Of a stretch of 64,000 nucleotides of DNA, positions 1 through 10,671 are shown in pieces. The position numbers and the translations under genes were made by a program. This DNA is from Lepidodermella squamata. Its lineage: Eukaryota > Gastrotricha. The DNA lies in NCBI GenBank assembly GCA_047495785.1, contig JBLDXI010000033.1, positions 2,666,001-2,730,000 of the forward strand. The letters run 5' to 3'. Positions within the stretch are counted from its first letter, which is position 1, and each line of letters begins with the position of its first letter. The notes below the pieces were generated by a model. That model saw nothing but the letters and a program-made list of their open reading frames with translations, was not told the DNA's origin and did not search any database.

Positions 1-172
1 TTGTTTGACATTTTTTATGAACCAAGACAATCAACAGTATTTACAACAAAATGAAATGAAAACGAAATGTAATTGCAACCGTGTTTTTTCGGGATTAAGC
101 TGGCTTCCTTTTCATGTCCTGAGACGTTCCATTGGATCATCTCAATTGATTATCTGTAGATTTTCATTTTAG

Positions 173-205
173 ATGTTTTATACTCTTGGAATGTATGGAA
201 ACTGA
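173..205 (+). promoter_or_regulatory. Upstream ORF overlapping the RNF170 start
   Basis: An 11-codon reading frame begins with ATG at 173, directly after an acceptor-like TTTTCATTTTAG, and stops with TGA at 203-205. It overlaps the presumed start codon of the RING gene (ATG 195) in another frame. If transcripts keep this leader, the short frame should reduce initiation at 195. If the mature 5' end lies further downstream the element is irrelevant. Confidence 0.4.
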
Positions 206-1085
206 GTCACCAGACGAGCCAGAGTCCTTACTCGCGCGTCTTTTGTCCTTCGAGCTGATCGAAGGTTTGTCAAATGACGTTCTGCTGATCTTCATCGGTA
301 TCGCCTTCACCATGGCCTATTTCCTGCGCCACCTGCTCGCCTACGTTCACGCCAACGTGAACCGGTCGTCTGACGACCCTAACAACCCCGCCCCGATCCA
401 CCCCGAAGCTGAAGAGGCCATTTCCGACACGAGGCGCCGGCTTTTCGGCGCTAGCGGCGCAGGCCCGGCCCGCACTAGTCGCGCCCTCGGCCCGGACGCG
501 ATCTGCCCCATTTGCCTGGCTGAACCCATTCGCCTGCCGATCGAGACCAACTGCGGTCACGCGTTCTGCGGCCGATGTCTTTCGACGTACCTCGCGTACG
601 ACTCAAATAACCTTCAGCCGGTTCGCTGCCCAGTTTGCCGGCAACGCGTCACCCTGTTGCTGCCTGGTTTCGCGCTGGAAGAAGCGCGCAGTCTTTCGCC
701 GGAAGACCGTCGGGCTGTTCTCGACCCTCTCCGCCACTACAATCGCCGTTTTTCAGGCGAGCCGCGATCTTGGCTCGAACAGATCGCGGACTTGCCCACT
801 CTTTTGCGGCATCTCGTCGGTGCCCTGTTCTCGGAATCAGGTCTCGCGCTAGTTATGCGGCTCCGGGTGCTGCTAATCCTGCTGTTCGCCGCTTTCTACC
901 TGTTGTCACCTATCGATTTGCTACCTGAAGCGCTGCTCGGTGCTTTTGGTCTTCTCGACGACCTTTTCATCTTCTTCCTGCTCGCCGTCTACGTCACGAT
1001 GATCTACCGCCGTTACGCCGCTGCTAACCCGCAGTTTCTCGGCCCGGGCATCGAAGACCCGGTGGAACAACCCGATGAGGAATGA
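195..1085 (+). CDS. RNF170: RNF170-type RING E3 ubiquitin ligase
   Basis: Intronless frame of 296 residues from ATG 195; the frame stays open slightly upstream but without another ATG. There is an N-terminal membrane segment (about residues 26-45), then a C3HC4 RING with CPIC, CGHAFCGRC and CPVC (about 105-150). A DUF1232-type C-terminus follows with two hydrophobic helices (SPIDLLPEALLGAFGLLDD, about 230-275). This order is typical of RNF170, an ER-membrane ubiquitin ligase that acts on activated inositol trisphosphate receptors in vertebrates. AATAAA lies at 1224-1229, about 140 bp past the stop. Family assignment is secure; substrate specificity here is inferred from the family. Confidence 0.92.
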   Translation: METESPDEPESLLARLLSFELIEGLSNDVLLIFIGIAFTMAYFLRHLLAYVHANVNRSSDDPNNPAPIHPEAEEAISDTRRRLFGASGAGPARTSRALGPDAICPICLAEPIRLPIETNCGHAFCGRCLSTYLAYDSNNLQPVRCPVCRQRVTLLLPGFALEEARSLSPEDRRAVLDPLRHYNRRFSGEPRSWLEQIADLPTLLRHLVGALFSESGLALVMRLRVLLILLFAAFYLLSPIDLLPEALLGAFGLLDDLFIFFLLAVYVTMIYRRYAAANPQFLGPGIEDPVEQPDEE

Positions 1086-1946
1086 AACTACAATTTGTGC
1101 CTAAAACCTACAATATTATAATTCAACGCTACTTGATGCATCTACAAGCTGAAATTTGACAAGTTGTGCTATGAATCGGACCAATCTGATTTTGTTACTC
1201 GGTGAATCGTAGCCCTGTTTTCGAATAAAATCCTGTCTTCGCCTCCTTTTGATTGAAATCGCAGCTATTTACAATAATAAATAACAATTCTAGCGGCCAT
1301 TCTTTTCTGATTTTTACAACTACCGGCCATGTGGAAAAAACCGTTGATGATATATTCTAGTGGATCTTATAATGCATGAATGCTTCGACATTATTATATT
1401 ATACGAATACAACTTCTTATTTTGGCTGAAATGTGTGACATTGAATTTTAATTTTTTAGTCGAGATGGGTAATAAAACCTGAACAAATAACGATTGGAAC
1501 TTCACGTGATTTTTTTATTAAAAGCATCGTTCATTCGCTTTCCTTTTCATTTTTCTCATTACGATTTTTTAAAATAAGAATAACGCGTAATATTCATGTA
1601 TGAATATATAGGAGGTTTCAGTAGAACAGCGTCATCAATCGCTTCATCAGGAAAAGCATGAACTTTACGTGGACGGGTATTTTCAACCTAAGTGATATCC
1701 ATTTAGCGGTCAGCGCAATGTGACCGAGGATTGAACAGAAAAACGATGGCACAACAAAAATTTGAGATCGCCCGCATACAGGCGCATAACAAGACCAACA
1801 ACGATATCTGGTTTGAAAAGCCGTTCAGAACGGGCGATAAAATTTGAATCACAACCACGAAGTCAATATTGTTGCGATTGATGTGATGAGCGTGTGTAAC
1901 AAAAATTGAGGCCAAAAAGACGATTTTAGTGCGGAGGTTGTATCTT
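1086..1946. other. Intergenic, AT-rich
   Basis: It holds the RNF170 poly(A) signal at 1224-1229 and AT-rich sequence. Frames on either strand are short or antisense to the next gene. No RNA gene or repeat was recognised. Confidence 0.6.
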
Positions 1947-2504
1947 TCACAGAGTTGCCTCGTCGTCATCGTTGACGAGAATGTCACGATCACGATCGAG
2001 CCGGCTGGTCTGCGCGCGGCCTGACGTCGAGTAGTGGCTGCGCTGTGTCGACGACGTGTAGTAGGTCTGCTGTTGGTGACGTCCGTTCGAAGCGGCAGAT
2101 TGGCGACCACTGGGTGGGTTCGTGTACGTCTGCACGATGGGCATATCGTCGTTAGCGGCTTCGACATCGTAATTTTCGTCGGCGTCTGTGTAAGCAGGCG
2201 CGCCTTGGTTCTCGACGGCTAGGTCTAGGGGTTGGATTTCTTCGGGCCGGCGTCGTCCGCCTGCCGGCTGTTTGTTCAACACCGAGGCTGAGTTAGTGGT
2301 ATGGCGACTAGAGGCTCTCTGTTCTGCTTTGCGCAGTTCTTCGGTTTTCTCCGATGGGTATTTTCCTCCGCACGTGAACATGTTGTCGCAGCAGTTTTCC
2401 CACTTGAGACGGAACCGCTTCTTCAGGCAAATGAAGCCAATCAGCACGAGAATGCCAAAGCCAGCTATGCAGGCAAGAGTGATGATAAGTTCAATGCTTT
2501 GCAT
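1947..2504 (-). CDS. Small single-pass membrane protein, unrecognised
   Basis: Intronless frame of 185 residues starting with ATG at 2504. The first 26 residues are hydrophobic (a transmembrane or signal-anchor segment, about residues 5-26). A juxtamembrane basic and Cys-containing stretch follows (KKRFRLKWENCCDNMFTC), then a long polar tail rich in Ser, Thr, Gln, Asn and Asp that ends in an acidic DDDEATL. The pattern suggests an N-out, C-in type III protein with a disordered cytoplasmic tail. I recognise no catalytic or binding domain. No upstream exon is needed, although one cannot be excluded. The other frames over this interval look like shadows. Confidence 0.55.
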   Translation of the reverse strand: MQSIELIITLACIAGFGILVLIGFICLKKRFRLKWENCCDNMFTCGGKYPSEKTEELRKAEQRASSRHTTNSASVLNKQPAGGRRRPEEIQPLDLAVENQGAPAYTDADENYDVEAANDDMPIVQTYTNPPSGRQSAASNGRHQQQTYYTSSTQRSHYSTSGRAQTSRLDRDRDILVNDDDEATL

Positions 2505-2754
2505 TGTTCCGCCTCCAAGACTACCTCACTTGAATGAAAATTGATCAGGAGCGGCGATTGACGCTCCTATTTAGAAGAGGCGATTGACCTCCCCTATCTC
2601 GATGAATAAATTTACACCTATACGGGGAATAATGGGAAAATTGTTAAAATGTTATGGCTAAAATGAAAAAGGGAAGGCAACGTTAATATATGACTCTCTC
2701 GAGCCAAAATGCATGTCTGGAGCATTAAAAATATGGCTATCCCGAATTAGGACT

Positions 2755-3043
2755 TTATTGATGTAGCTTGCTCAGGCCACTCCCAAGGAACCAGATATGG
2801 CAGTACCTATTGTATGCTTCGGATTTGGAGCTGGTTTGTATCAAATACCCTATGGCCAGCTTTAAATTTTGTTGATAAACATTCAGGCCAAGTTCGAAAA
2901 ATTCATTTTCATTCTCAGGATCTGCTAGTCGACAAGCATAATATTCACTAACAACGCTGCTATGATTTGTAATAGCAAAATAGGATGGTGTGATATCGAG
3001 TGAGATAGCGTCAAAAACTATAGTAATTGATAAGCGGCTGGTA
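2755..3043 (-). CDS. Possible 3'-terminal exon of an unidentified gene
   Basis: An open frame of about 96 codons has no ATG at its upstream end, but acceptor-like AG dinucleotides lie at about 3040-3052 on the minus strand. The stop codon TAA (2757-2755) lies inside an AATAAA motif, so the poly(A) signal overlaps the end of the frame, as in very compact terminal exons. The peptide (containing SEYYACRLADPENENEFFEL) is not low-complexity but I do not recognise it. No matching upstream exon was found, so this could be a remnant. Confidence 0.25.
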
Positions 3044-3052
3044 TGTACCACG

Positions 3053-4487
3053 CTTTTAGGGTTATTTGGCCAAGCGAGGCTCTAAAAGTAATAACATAAA
3101 TGATAATAATAAATCCAAGTAAATCCAAAAAATTCCAAGCATAATTATCATCAATGTAATGCACTTGCAACAGCTTGTTTTCATAGCCGGCTCTCACGAG
3201 GTGATCTCGGTTATACTAGGTAATACCTAGGTAATATCATCATGCAATGTAGCACTGGGCAAAAAACACGAGGTGGCGACGCACCAACGCGCACACGCTA
3301 ATAAAGAGCGGCCCGGGTGTTTGTACATTCGGCAGGCCACCGCGCGTTTTGGTAATAAATCCCGTGCAGTCCAGGAGGCACAGTCGTGAAAGAAAAACTG
3401 GTTTAAGACGAAATGTCGCACCATCTCTGCAGGAATGAGGGCGCTACCTGACCGGGACAAGGAATGAAGGTAATACATGAGTGCTGATGGAAGGATGGTG
3501 CGCTCGCGCTTTCAGCTATGTATTCACATTAGAACTGTGACAGATAAGTGTCAAACATTCACTTTCATTGGCTCATTTATTAGAAAGAAATACAAATGTC
3601 GAGACGTCGTGGACACATATAATAATAATTAGGAATCGCGCAGCGGCGACTAACGACAATAACGGCGAAAGGAGGGTGTGTGCCGAATGACCAGCCGGTG
3701 TAGCACGGCCCGGCAGTGTGACCTAGTCGAAAGGCTGCTCTACCTGTAGTATATAGCAGCAATGTGTCGTAGCAATACGACGCTGCGATATAATATTATA
3801 TGCAGTTGTTTATGGCAGCTCTGTATGAATTAATATACGGCCGCTTATCGGCGAATGCTAGAAATAGGTAAAGGGTAGAGAATGGCCGGCACAGCGCAGC
3901 ACGGCCGCAGCGACTTTGACATAAATAAATGCTGAGGATCATCTGGCAACCCACGCTCGCAGTAATAGTAGTAGAAGCAGGCCTTGATGTATACAAAAAT
4001 ATAACTGCAATTATTGCTATATACGCGAAATAGAAAATTTCTACGCTACGCAAAACAAACGCCGGCAGCTGCATAGACATACAGGTATTGACTTGTTTTG
4101 TTGTGTTGTGCTGCGGCTGCGGCTTCTGCTGCTGCTGTCCCCTGGCCGAGGCGTGTCGCGCGTAGAATTCTCATGCGCGCGGCTGCTCCTCTCTGCTATA
4201 CAGCGAGCGCGCATAGATACAAATAAACAAAGCACCGGCGAATTCCACTTCTCGCAGTTTTTCTTAAAGAAAGGAAACGCCAGCAGTCGTAGTAGTGTTG
4301 TCGCTCAGCTCGCACTTGGCCAATGTTTACGGGGCCAGGTGAAAAAATGTGCTCGAGCAACAATAACGCAACATTCGCCAACTTCACTAATTATCAAGCC
4401 TAAGCAGTTTATTTTTACACCCTAAAATGTATCGATTTTTCGACCATGTTTACAAAACACACCTCAAAAAAGCAAGTTGGTGATTCT
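3053..4487. other. Intergenic region, no supported gene
   Basis: Several 60-110-codon frames occur on both strands but none has a recognisable motif or splice structure. The right edge contains the minus-strand poly(A) signal AATAAA (4493-4488) of the MDC1-like gene. Confidence 0.5.
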
Positions 4488-4615
4488 TTTATTTATGTAT
4501 TTTGATCGTGAAAATCGACTAAAACATGTACGTATGTAGTGGAAAACAACAAGCCATGCACGGCCCGAGCAAAATGATTCAATGAGCTTCTTTAATTTGA
4601 GATTTTGTTCACATG

Positions 4616-7600
4616 TCAACCGTCGGCAGTTTCGCCTTTCAGTTTCATCGTCTTGCGTTGCACGGTTCGCTTTGATTTTTCCGCCGGCTTCGCGGCGCCA
4701 CCTTCGTTTTCGACGTCAGCTTTGGCAGTCGCAACAGTTGTTCGCCGAGATTTCGACATTGGTTTCGCTTGATTTGCTGCTGGGGGCGACGTCACCGGGG
4801 CTTCGGCGCCGCCATAAGAAAGAGGTATCTCGACTGGGAAGTGACTAGGGTCACAGTCGTAGCGTAATATTCCAGCAAGCAGGAACTCAGTTGAGACTAG
4901 AGGCAGCTTCAGAGCGACGAACTCGCCAACATCCACAGGCTGAGAAACAGCGGCAGCGGCAGCCTGGTCGCTACCCGGTGGAACAGCCGCATCTCCACAT
5001 ATCACGACCTAAATAATACCAAAAAATCTATATTAGATTCGTAATTTGGATGAAAATAAACGAAGGAAACTATAAGCCCAGACGATACCCGTATCCGGGC
5101 GAATCGAGATGGGTAAAGATTTGGGTGAAGGCTGATCAATGATTATAATCGAATGTCACTTCAAAGCGGGGAAATCATAATTCTAATTACAAATTTGATC
5201 GAAAATTCGAAACAAAGGAGACTGTTCCGGCGAGGCGTCTATGGAATCGATATCGGATAACTCTGAACTGACCTTTCCCAACTAACTTTTAATAGGTACA
5301 GTGAAAGCGTCCAAACCGGAATTTTTGTAAGCAGTACATAATGGCTCTTGTAGAAAGTGAGGGCATTTGAAGAAATTCCAGGTTGTGTTGTTTTCACTCT
5401 AATTTTCTGTCATTTCGAGCATCAATTGAGCAATAGGGATGCTGAAATAGAGAATTGGCGTGGTCAAACTTGAAAATAATAACGATTTCTTCTTGTCAGA
5501 CAACATGCTTATGCTGAAGCTTTCCCAAAGACTACTGTTACTTATTCGAACAGACGCTACACTCGTGTTGGACGTCTACGTTAACCCAATCTTTTTATCG
5601 TCGATTTCAACAGCGAGGCAGACGCGGTTGATTGGCGGTCGCATCATAGCCACCTCTTGTTTGGTACAACGTCGGTGAAAGTCGACCTCTATATTCAACC
5701 GCCGGAAAAATATGATGTCACGTTAAGCATCATACGCCCACCCGGTTTCGGTCGTGATTGTGATGAACGCAATAAAACCGCGAGTCTCAAGTACGATATC
5801 ACAACAAATAAATGGGTTCGAATTGTTTCTCCTGCACAATGTGATCACTGGGTCGAGGCCAACGTGCCATCTTTGCGCCTAGGCCCACTGATATGAAGGA
5901 AACAGAAGATTTCGCCACATTCGTGTCGAGCAGCTGCAGTTTCTTCAATGTGATGTTTCTGAAGAAATGATTGCAAATTGTTTCAGCGGTAGCGGGTACG
6001 TCGTTACTGCGTCAGTGCTCTTTCCGTTCAGTACTAGAGGCTATCGAGCCATTAGAAGCAGAAATAATGCCTAACTATTCAGCCAAGTTCCAAATGCGCT
6101 CAAATTACCACCCCTAAGCTAAGAAGTACGTGCTACGCATCGATGTTGATAAATTGACGCGAGTTGTTGGGCGGTTCAATTACCACGCTTTTTCCAGCTT
6201 CTTCCCGCTAAACGTGCCCGTACAACCGTACGATTGCAGACAAGTGTTTAACGAGCCACACGACAGACACGATCTTTGCGTTAGGATTCAACTGACCGAA
6301 GTTAGCAATGAGCGTGAACCAGGCGAGAAAGATGGTCGAACATTGTTTTTTCACACGTTTCGTATTCCAGGATCTAGTGTCCAGCCGTATAACTGTGGAA
6401 ATCTTAACGAATAATTGAATGAGTAACCTTTTTTTGAACAAATTATTTCAGTTGGCCATGTATGGGGCGCAGAATGGCTAGATAAACTGAACAGTGCACT
6501 AAGAAGCATAGTTTTCCGGTATAAACATCAAATGCGAACATCAGTTGTGGGTTGTCGGTAGTGTAGCATCAGCGTTTGATCTTATCTTCTTATGGGACAA
6601 TGGATTTTTAATTTTAGGCAGTTATCGATGTAGATAAAACTACGCGAGTTATTGGGCGGCTCGACTACAATGCCATATCCGGTTTCTTCCCGTTAAACAT
6701 GCCCGTGCAACCGGATGATTGTAGAAAAGTCTTTGATACGAACCGAGACAGAGGAGATCTATGCGTATGGATGCGACTGACGCAGGTTAATGAAAAACCT
6801 GAGGCTGTCAGCAAAGATTGCCGAAATTTGCAGTTGACACGATTCGATTTTGAAGATCTTGTCTCCAGCCGTGTCTGTGGTAATTTTATCGATTGATTGA
6901 ACAAATTATTTCAGTTGGCCGTGTATGGGGCCCGGAATGGCTAGAAACTCTGAAGTTTAGCGTTGGCAAAGTCTTGGTGTTAATTGACGTCGAATATAAC
7001 GCATTTTACCAAAGTGTCGTTATCGGTCCGACAGAAAGGAAAGGCTGTTATGCTAACCCTCTGACTTCGATATCGTGGTGCCACGTTTTGGAATAGCTTA
7101 CTGAACGAAATTTGATGCTCAGCCACCAGCACTGATAAATGCCGGAGCCTAATTTTCCATTATTTACTACCAAAGAACCTACTGTAACTACTGAAGGAAG
7201 CTGTGACGCCATCTTAGGCAAGCAATGAAATTGGAGAAATTTTTTGATATTATTGATGATTGATTACTATTTTTTGCTGAGCCTGAAACGATATTTTTAT
7301 AAAGGTACTCGCCATTTGTTGTTTTTCCTACTTTTCTTTGTCTATATCTGCATATTGATCTATTCAAATTTGACTCATGCTTCTCTTTCAGCCAAGCTGT
7401 CCTACACCCCTTGGATAATATTGCTCGCAAATAAATCAATAAATAATTTAAAAAGAAGTATTGTCGCGCACCGTATTTTCGGAAAATGACTTGGGAGCCC
7501 GAGCCATGTAGCGTCCACCGGCAGACTTGACAATCGCCTTCATCTCCTTCTCCTTCAACTTGCTCAAATTTGGCATAGCATAGACAGAGAATCCTTCCAA

Positions 7601-9687
7601 CAGCCGTTTCCGCTTCGCCATTTCCAGCGTCTCCTTCAACTTGAAATGCTGCGAAGCCTCAAGAGCCTCGAGGCCGTCTGGTGGGAAGTCCTCAGGCTCC
7701 AGCAGATGTTTTGCGGCGACGGAGGCTTTCAGCCAATCTGGGCCGGCTATAGGGATGCCATGGCCGAGGCATGAAACGAACTTCACGGTCCTCTTAGCTG
7801 GCCCACCCACAACTAAATGAGTACAATTCGAGACGTCGTCGTCGATGTAAGTGGCCCCGATTTGCTTGATGTAATCGGTTGTGGCGCCGTCCTTTTCTCC
7901 CGTCACCATGATTTTAGCATCGCGAGCCGCTATCGCACATCGCCTCGCTGATGTTTTCTTAGCAGATGGACGAGAAAGCGTGGATGATGGTGCTCGTTCC
8001 GAACTTGCATCATCAAACACGGGCTCAGGCTCGGAACTAGCCGTACTGGTTTTCGCCCGTTTCGGCTTCGCAGTAGGCTTTGCGTCTTCATCTGTACTCG
8101 CAGCGAGAATCGTATCGTCCTTTTTAACGGCAGGATCGCGACGCACGCTTTTCCGGCCATTCGTTTTCCCCTTCGATTTCGCGCCACTCTCGGGCTCTGC
8201 TGGGGTTGTAGCTCGCTTCAAGTCAATCAACGCACTAGCTGCTGCAGCAGTTGGTGGGCTGATTAAGGGCGGGTCAGGCGGCGGTGGGCATTCACTTTTA
8301 GCTGGTGTTTCTGCGACAGCTTTCGACTTCCGCCCCGGTCGGCCCTTGACCGGTTTCGCCCCAGCCTCCGAATCATCATCAGTCGCCTTCGATTTCGATT
8401 TCGAGTTGGTTTGACGTTTCGGTTTGGTCGCTGATGTAGCAACAGCCTCTTCAATAACCGGGAGATCTTCGCTATCAGCGTAGACTGTCGACTTCGTATC
8501 TTCATCTTGAATCGGAGCAGGATCAGGCGCATTAACATCGTCCGCCATCATCCAATGCACAGAAGAATGCGTCGAGCCAGAAGCACCGATAGGGGGTACC
8601 GAGAAGAGCACGTTTTCGCTCGGCTTATCCGAATCTTTTCCGATGTTCGAAATCGGCACAGTCTCCTGATGCTGCTGTTCGATTTGGTCGCCGACTTGAG
8701 CAAGAATAGCCTCATCGCCGTCCGAAAGATCTTCCTCCGCCACCGTATCGTTAGTGCCGTCGGAGTCATTTTCAACGGTTACGGCTATTCCATCTTCATC
8801 ATCATCGTGACCCGCGTCTTCGTCGATCACTAGCTGAGGGCTTGAGAAGTCTACGTCTGCATTCATCGAGTTGTTCATTTGCGAAGTAGCCTTAGTCTCG
8901 ATCGGAATCGACGGCCGTAAAACGGAACGATTTTTCAAGCTAGCTATGGAACTATTTCCTATGTCAGACTGTGTTGGCTCCAAGAAAAGTTCATTGCCTT
9001 GGCTGCCCTCTGCTGTGGGTGGGAGCGAAGGTCGCTCCAGCATAACGAACTCCTCCGGCGGAGAGCTGATTGGTATTGAATTAGGAACAGACGAAACATT
9101 CTGCGGCTTGGCAAATGCTGCGGCTTCTGGAATGATTTTGTAGGTTGCAGTGCATTCGGGTCCGAAATGAAGCACAGCACCGTCAGAAAGTTCATGCTCG
9201 TGGCAGGAAACCAACCGAATCTGGCACAGTAAGAAATTTCATTTAAATCGAAGCTTCATTTACTTCCCACATACTTGGTTTCGATATGTTCCAGCTTTAC
9301 TATTTCGATCTACGATAAAATGGAACCCTCCGACAATTTCGATGGAAGCGTGTTGCCCGGAGACTGTCTGCAAATGAAAGCATTTAGGTTATCTGAATCG
9401 CATTTTTGTTCACGGCTTACAGCGAATTTCAACTTGATGTCGCATTCATCATCGCGACCAATCGTGTAAATGCGACCTGAATCGACATGTATTAGCGAAC
9501 ATACACCAGAAAATGAACCAATTTCATACCAGGAGCAACTGCATACTCATTGCTGCCAACCACAAGGCTTCCGGATGTTCGCGGCAGCTAGGAGGAATGT
9601 CTGAAATACCATAGCTAAATACCAAAATTCAGCACGAACCTGGTCTGTTAACTGTACACTCGGAACCGAGGGCAGCGTATCGTTCAT
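4616..9687 (-). CDS. MDC1-like FHA and tandem-BRCT DNA-damage mediator
   Basis: Six exons rebuilt by splice sites and frame: 9687-9640, 9587-9530, 9476-9421, 9367-9275, 9220-7472, 5008-4616 (798 residues). The FHA domain lies near residues 30-115, with IYTIGRDDECD, the phosphothreonine-binding SGQH and TYRNQ. The centre is acidic then Lys/Ser/Pro-rich. Two BRCT repeats follow (about 520-600 and 620-735). The second BRCT is split by the last intron: ..FSENT before it and VVICGDAA..STEFLLAGILRYDCDP after it. An N-terminal FHA plus C-terminal BRCT pair is the MDC1 layout (NBS1 has all three at its N-terminus), so it probably binds phosphorylated histone H2A at DNA breaks. The 2463 bp last intron contains + strand coding-like units. 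ASF1 lies 274 bp upstream on the same strand. Poly(A) signal at 4493-4488. MDC1 orthology rather than another FHA/BRCT family is an inference. Confidence 0.85.
5594..5896 (+). pseudogene. Nested coding-like segment inside the MDC1-like intron
   Basis: An open segment of about 100 codons on the + strand ends with TGA at 5894-5896. It is preceded by an in-frame stop and has no clear start or acceptor. The peptide includes LFIVDFNSEADAVDWRSHHS and KVDLYIQPPEKYDVTLSI. It lies just upstream of the two duplicated units and may be a further, more diverged copy or a 5' exon of the same nested gene. I do not recognise the family. Called pseudogene because I see no intact exon boundaries. Confidence 0.3.
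6138..6561 (+). pseudogene. Nested tandem duplicate, unit 1 (splice donor lost)
   Basis: This copy encodes IDVDKLTRVVGRFNYHAF..FFPLNVPVQPYDC..CGN and is clearly homologous to the unit at 6618-7096. Where the second unit has a usable donor (TGTG then GTAATT), this one has GGAAATC, so the GT is missing. Both copies share the GAACAAATTATTTCAG acceptor and a following GHVWGAEWLD-like segment. The reading frame runs into TAA before that acceptor. A decayed duplicate is the simplest reading. Both units lie on the opposite strand to the surrounding MDC1-like gene. Confidence 0.45.
6618..7096 (+). CDS. Nested tandem duplicate, unit 2, unrecognised protein fragment
   Basis: Two exons fit: 6618-6879 and 6915-7096, joined across a 35 nt intron (GTAATT..TTTCAG) to give 147 in-frame codons ending with TAG. 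Exon 1 begins after a good acceptor (TTTTTAATTTTAG), so an upstream exon is expected but was not identified. Landmarks are FFPLNMPVQPDDC, RDRGDLCVWMRLTQV and VGRVWGPEWLETL. Cys residues are spaced as in an extracellular module, but I do not recognise the family. Two overlapping + strand poly(A) signals (7430-7435, 7438-7443) lie downstream, still within the host intron, which supports a real nested transcription unit. Confidence 0.4.
7430..7443 (+). terminator. Paired poly(A) signals of the nested + strand unit
   Basis: Two AATAAA motifs occur within 14 bp on the + strand, 334 bp past the stop of nested unit 2 and just outside the last-but-one exon of the oppositely oriented MDC1-like gene. 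Confidence 0.4.
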
Positions 9688-9961
9688 TTTAAATGAAACC
9701 TAATTTAGATTAAATCAAACTGCAAAACAGTGTTTCGATCAATCAACGCGCTTTATTTATGAAAAACGTTACATAATGGTTAAATGAAGTTTATACTTCA
9801 TAGGAGAAGGCTGGCGGAGCGTTGACCTACATACACATGCAATAAAACGACCATCAGATCGAAAATTGGTAATAAGCGCCATGATATGAATAGGTATTTA
9901 TCCCTCCATGAGAATGAGAGTTATGGAAACCGGCTAAGAATTTGTCGAATTACGCCGACAT

Positions 9962-10671
9962 CTAATGGGCAGCAACGCTGTGGCTTGAGCTGGGAGCGTT
10001 TTCAGGGCTGAGCGAGCCGGGCATGTTGTTAGGTGTGGAGCTTTGGCCGCTAACACTGGTGTTGGCATTTGCGGCTCCATTTACGACGGGAGCCGTCGGC
10101 TCGTCACTCCAATTGATGTTGAACTTCGTCACGCGAGGCTCAGTCGCTAAAATGTTTCTAGTGACTTTGTTAAAATCCGGCTGGGCGGGAGGATTTTCAC
10201 GCAACTCTTCCTCTGAGTACTCATTATTCACGAAATAACCGATTTGAACGAACTCTTGGTTTCGATAGCAACAGCTTAGAAGCACCACAGTTACACCGAC
10301 TGCATCTTCGACAGGAATTTTCGATGAGTCTGGAGGCGGGACGCTGAAAGTGAATTTGTGACGACCGACTAATTATTACATACGATGGTAACAGGTTTAC
10401 ACTTTAAAACTGATCTAAAATTTACCAGTTACAGGACCGACTAAGACACTGTCCAAGGTCTGATCGTGCTCGCAGTTTTCAGCTGAGCCAACGTAAACCA
10501 TTTTCCACTCCAAGTCTAAATGGCAATGATTGAAACTTTCGACATGGACAAATAACTCTTACCATCGGTGAGATTTTCGAAGCTGTCAAACGTTATTTCA
10601 AAGTTGAATTCGCTCAGGAAAGGTGCCGGATTGTTCTTAACAGAGCAATCTACAATGCTAACTTTGGCCAT
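9962..10671 (-). CDS. ASF1: Histone H3-H4 chaperone ASF1
   Basis: Three exons: 10671-10563, 10515-10426, 10368-9962, in frame for 201 residues with ATG at 10671. The conserved ASF1 core is complete: [81 protein letters not shown] and RVTKFNINW. The C-terminal tail is short, Ser/Asn-rich and less conserved, as usual. ASF1 is nuclear and hands H3-H4 to CAF-1 and HIRA during replication-coupled and replication-independent assembly. Introns are 47 and 57 nt. AATAAA on this strand at 9757-9752 lies only about 65 bp before the start codon of the MDC1-like gene, an operon-like spacing. Confidence 0.96.

Noticed and set aside
7881-8414. 177-codon + strand frame
   Set aside because: Antisense to the Lys/Ser-rich middle of the MDC1-like exon; no motif.
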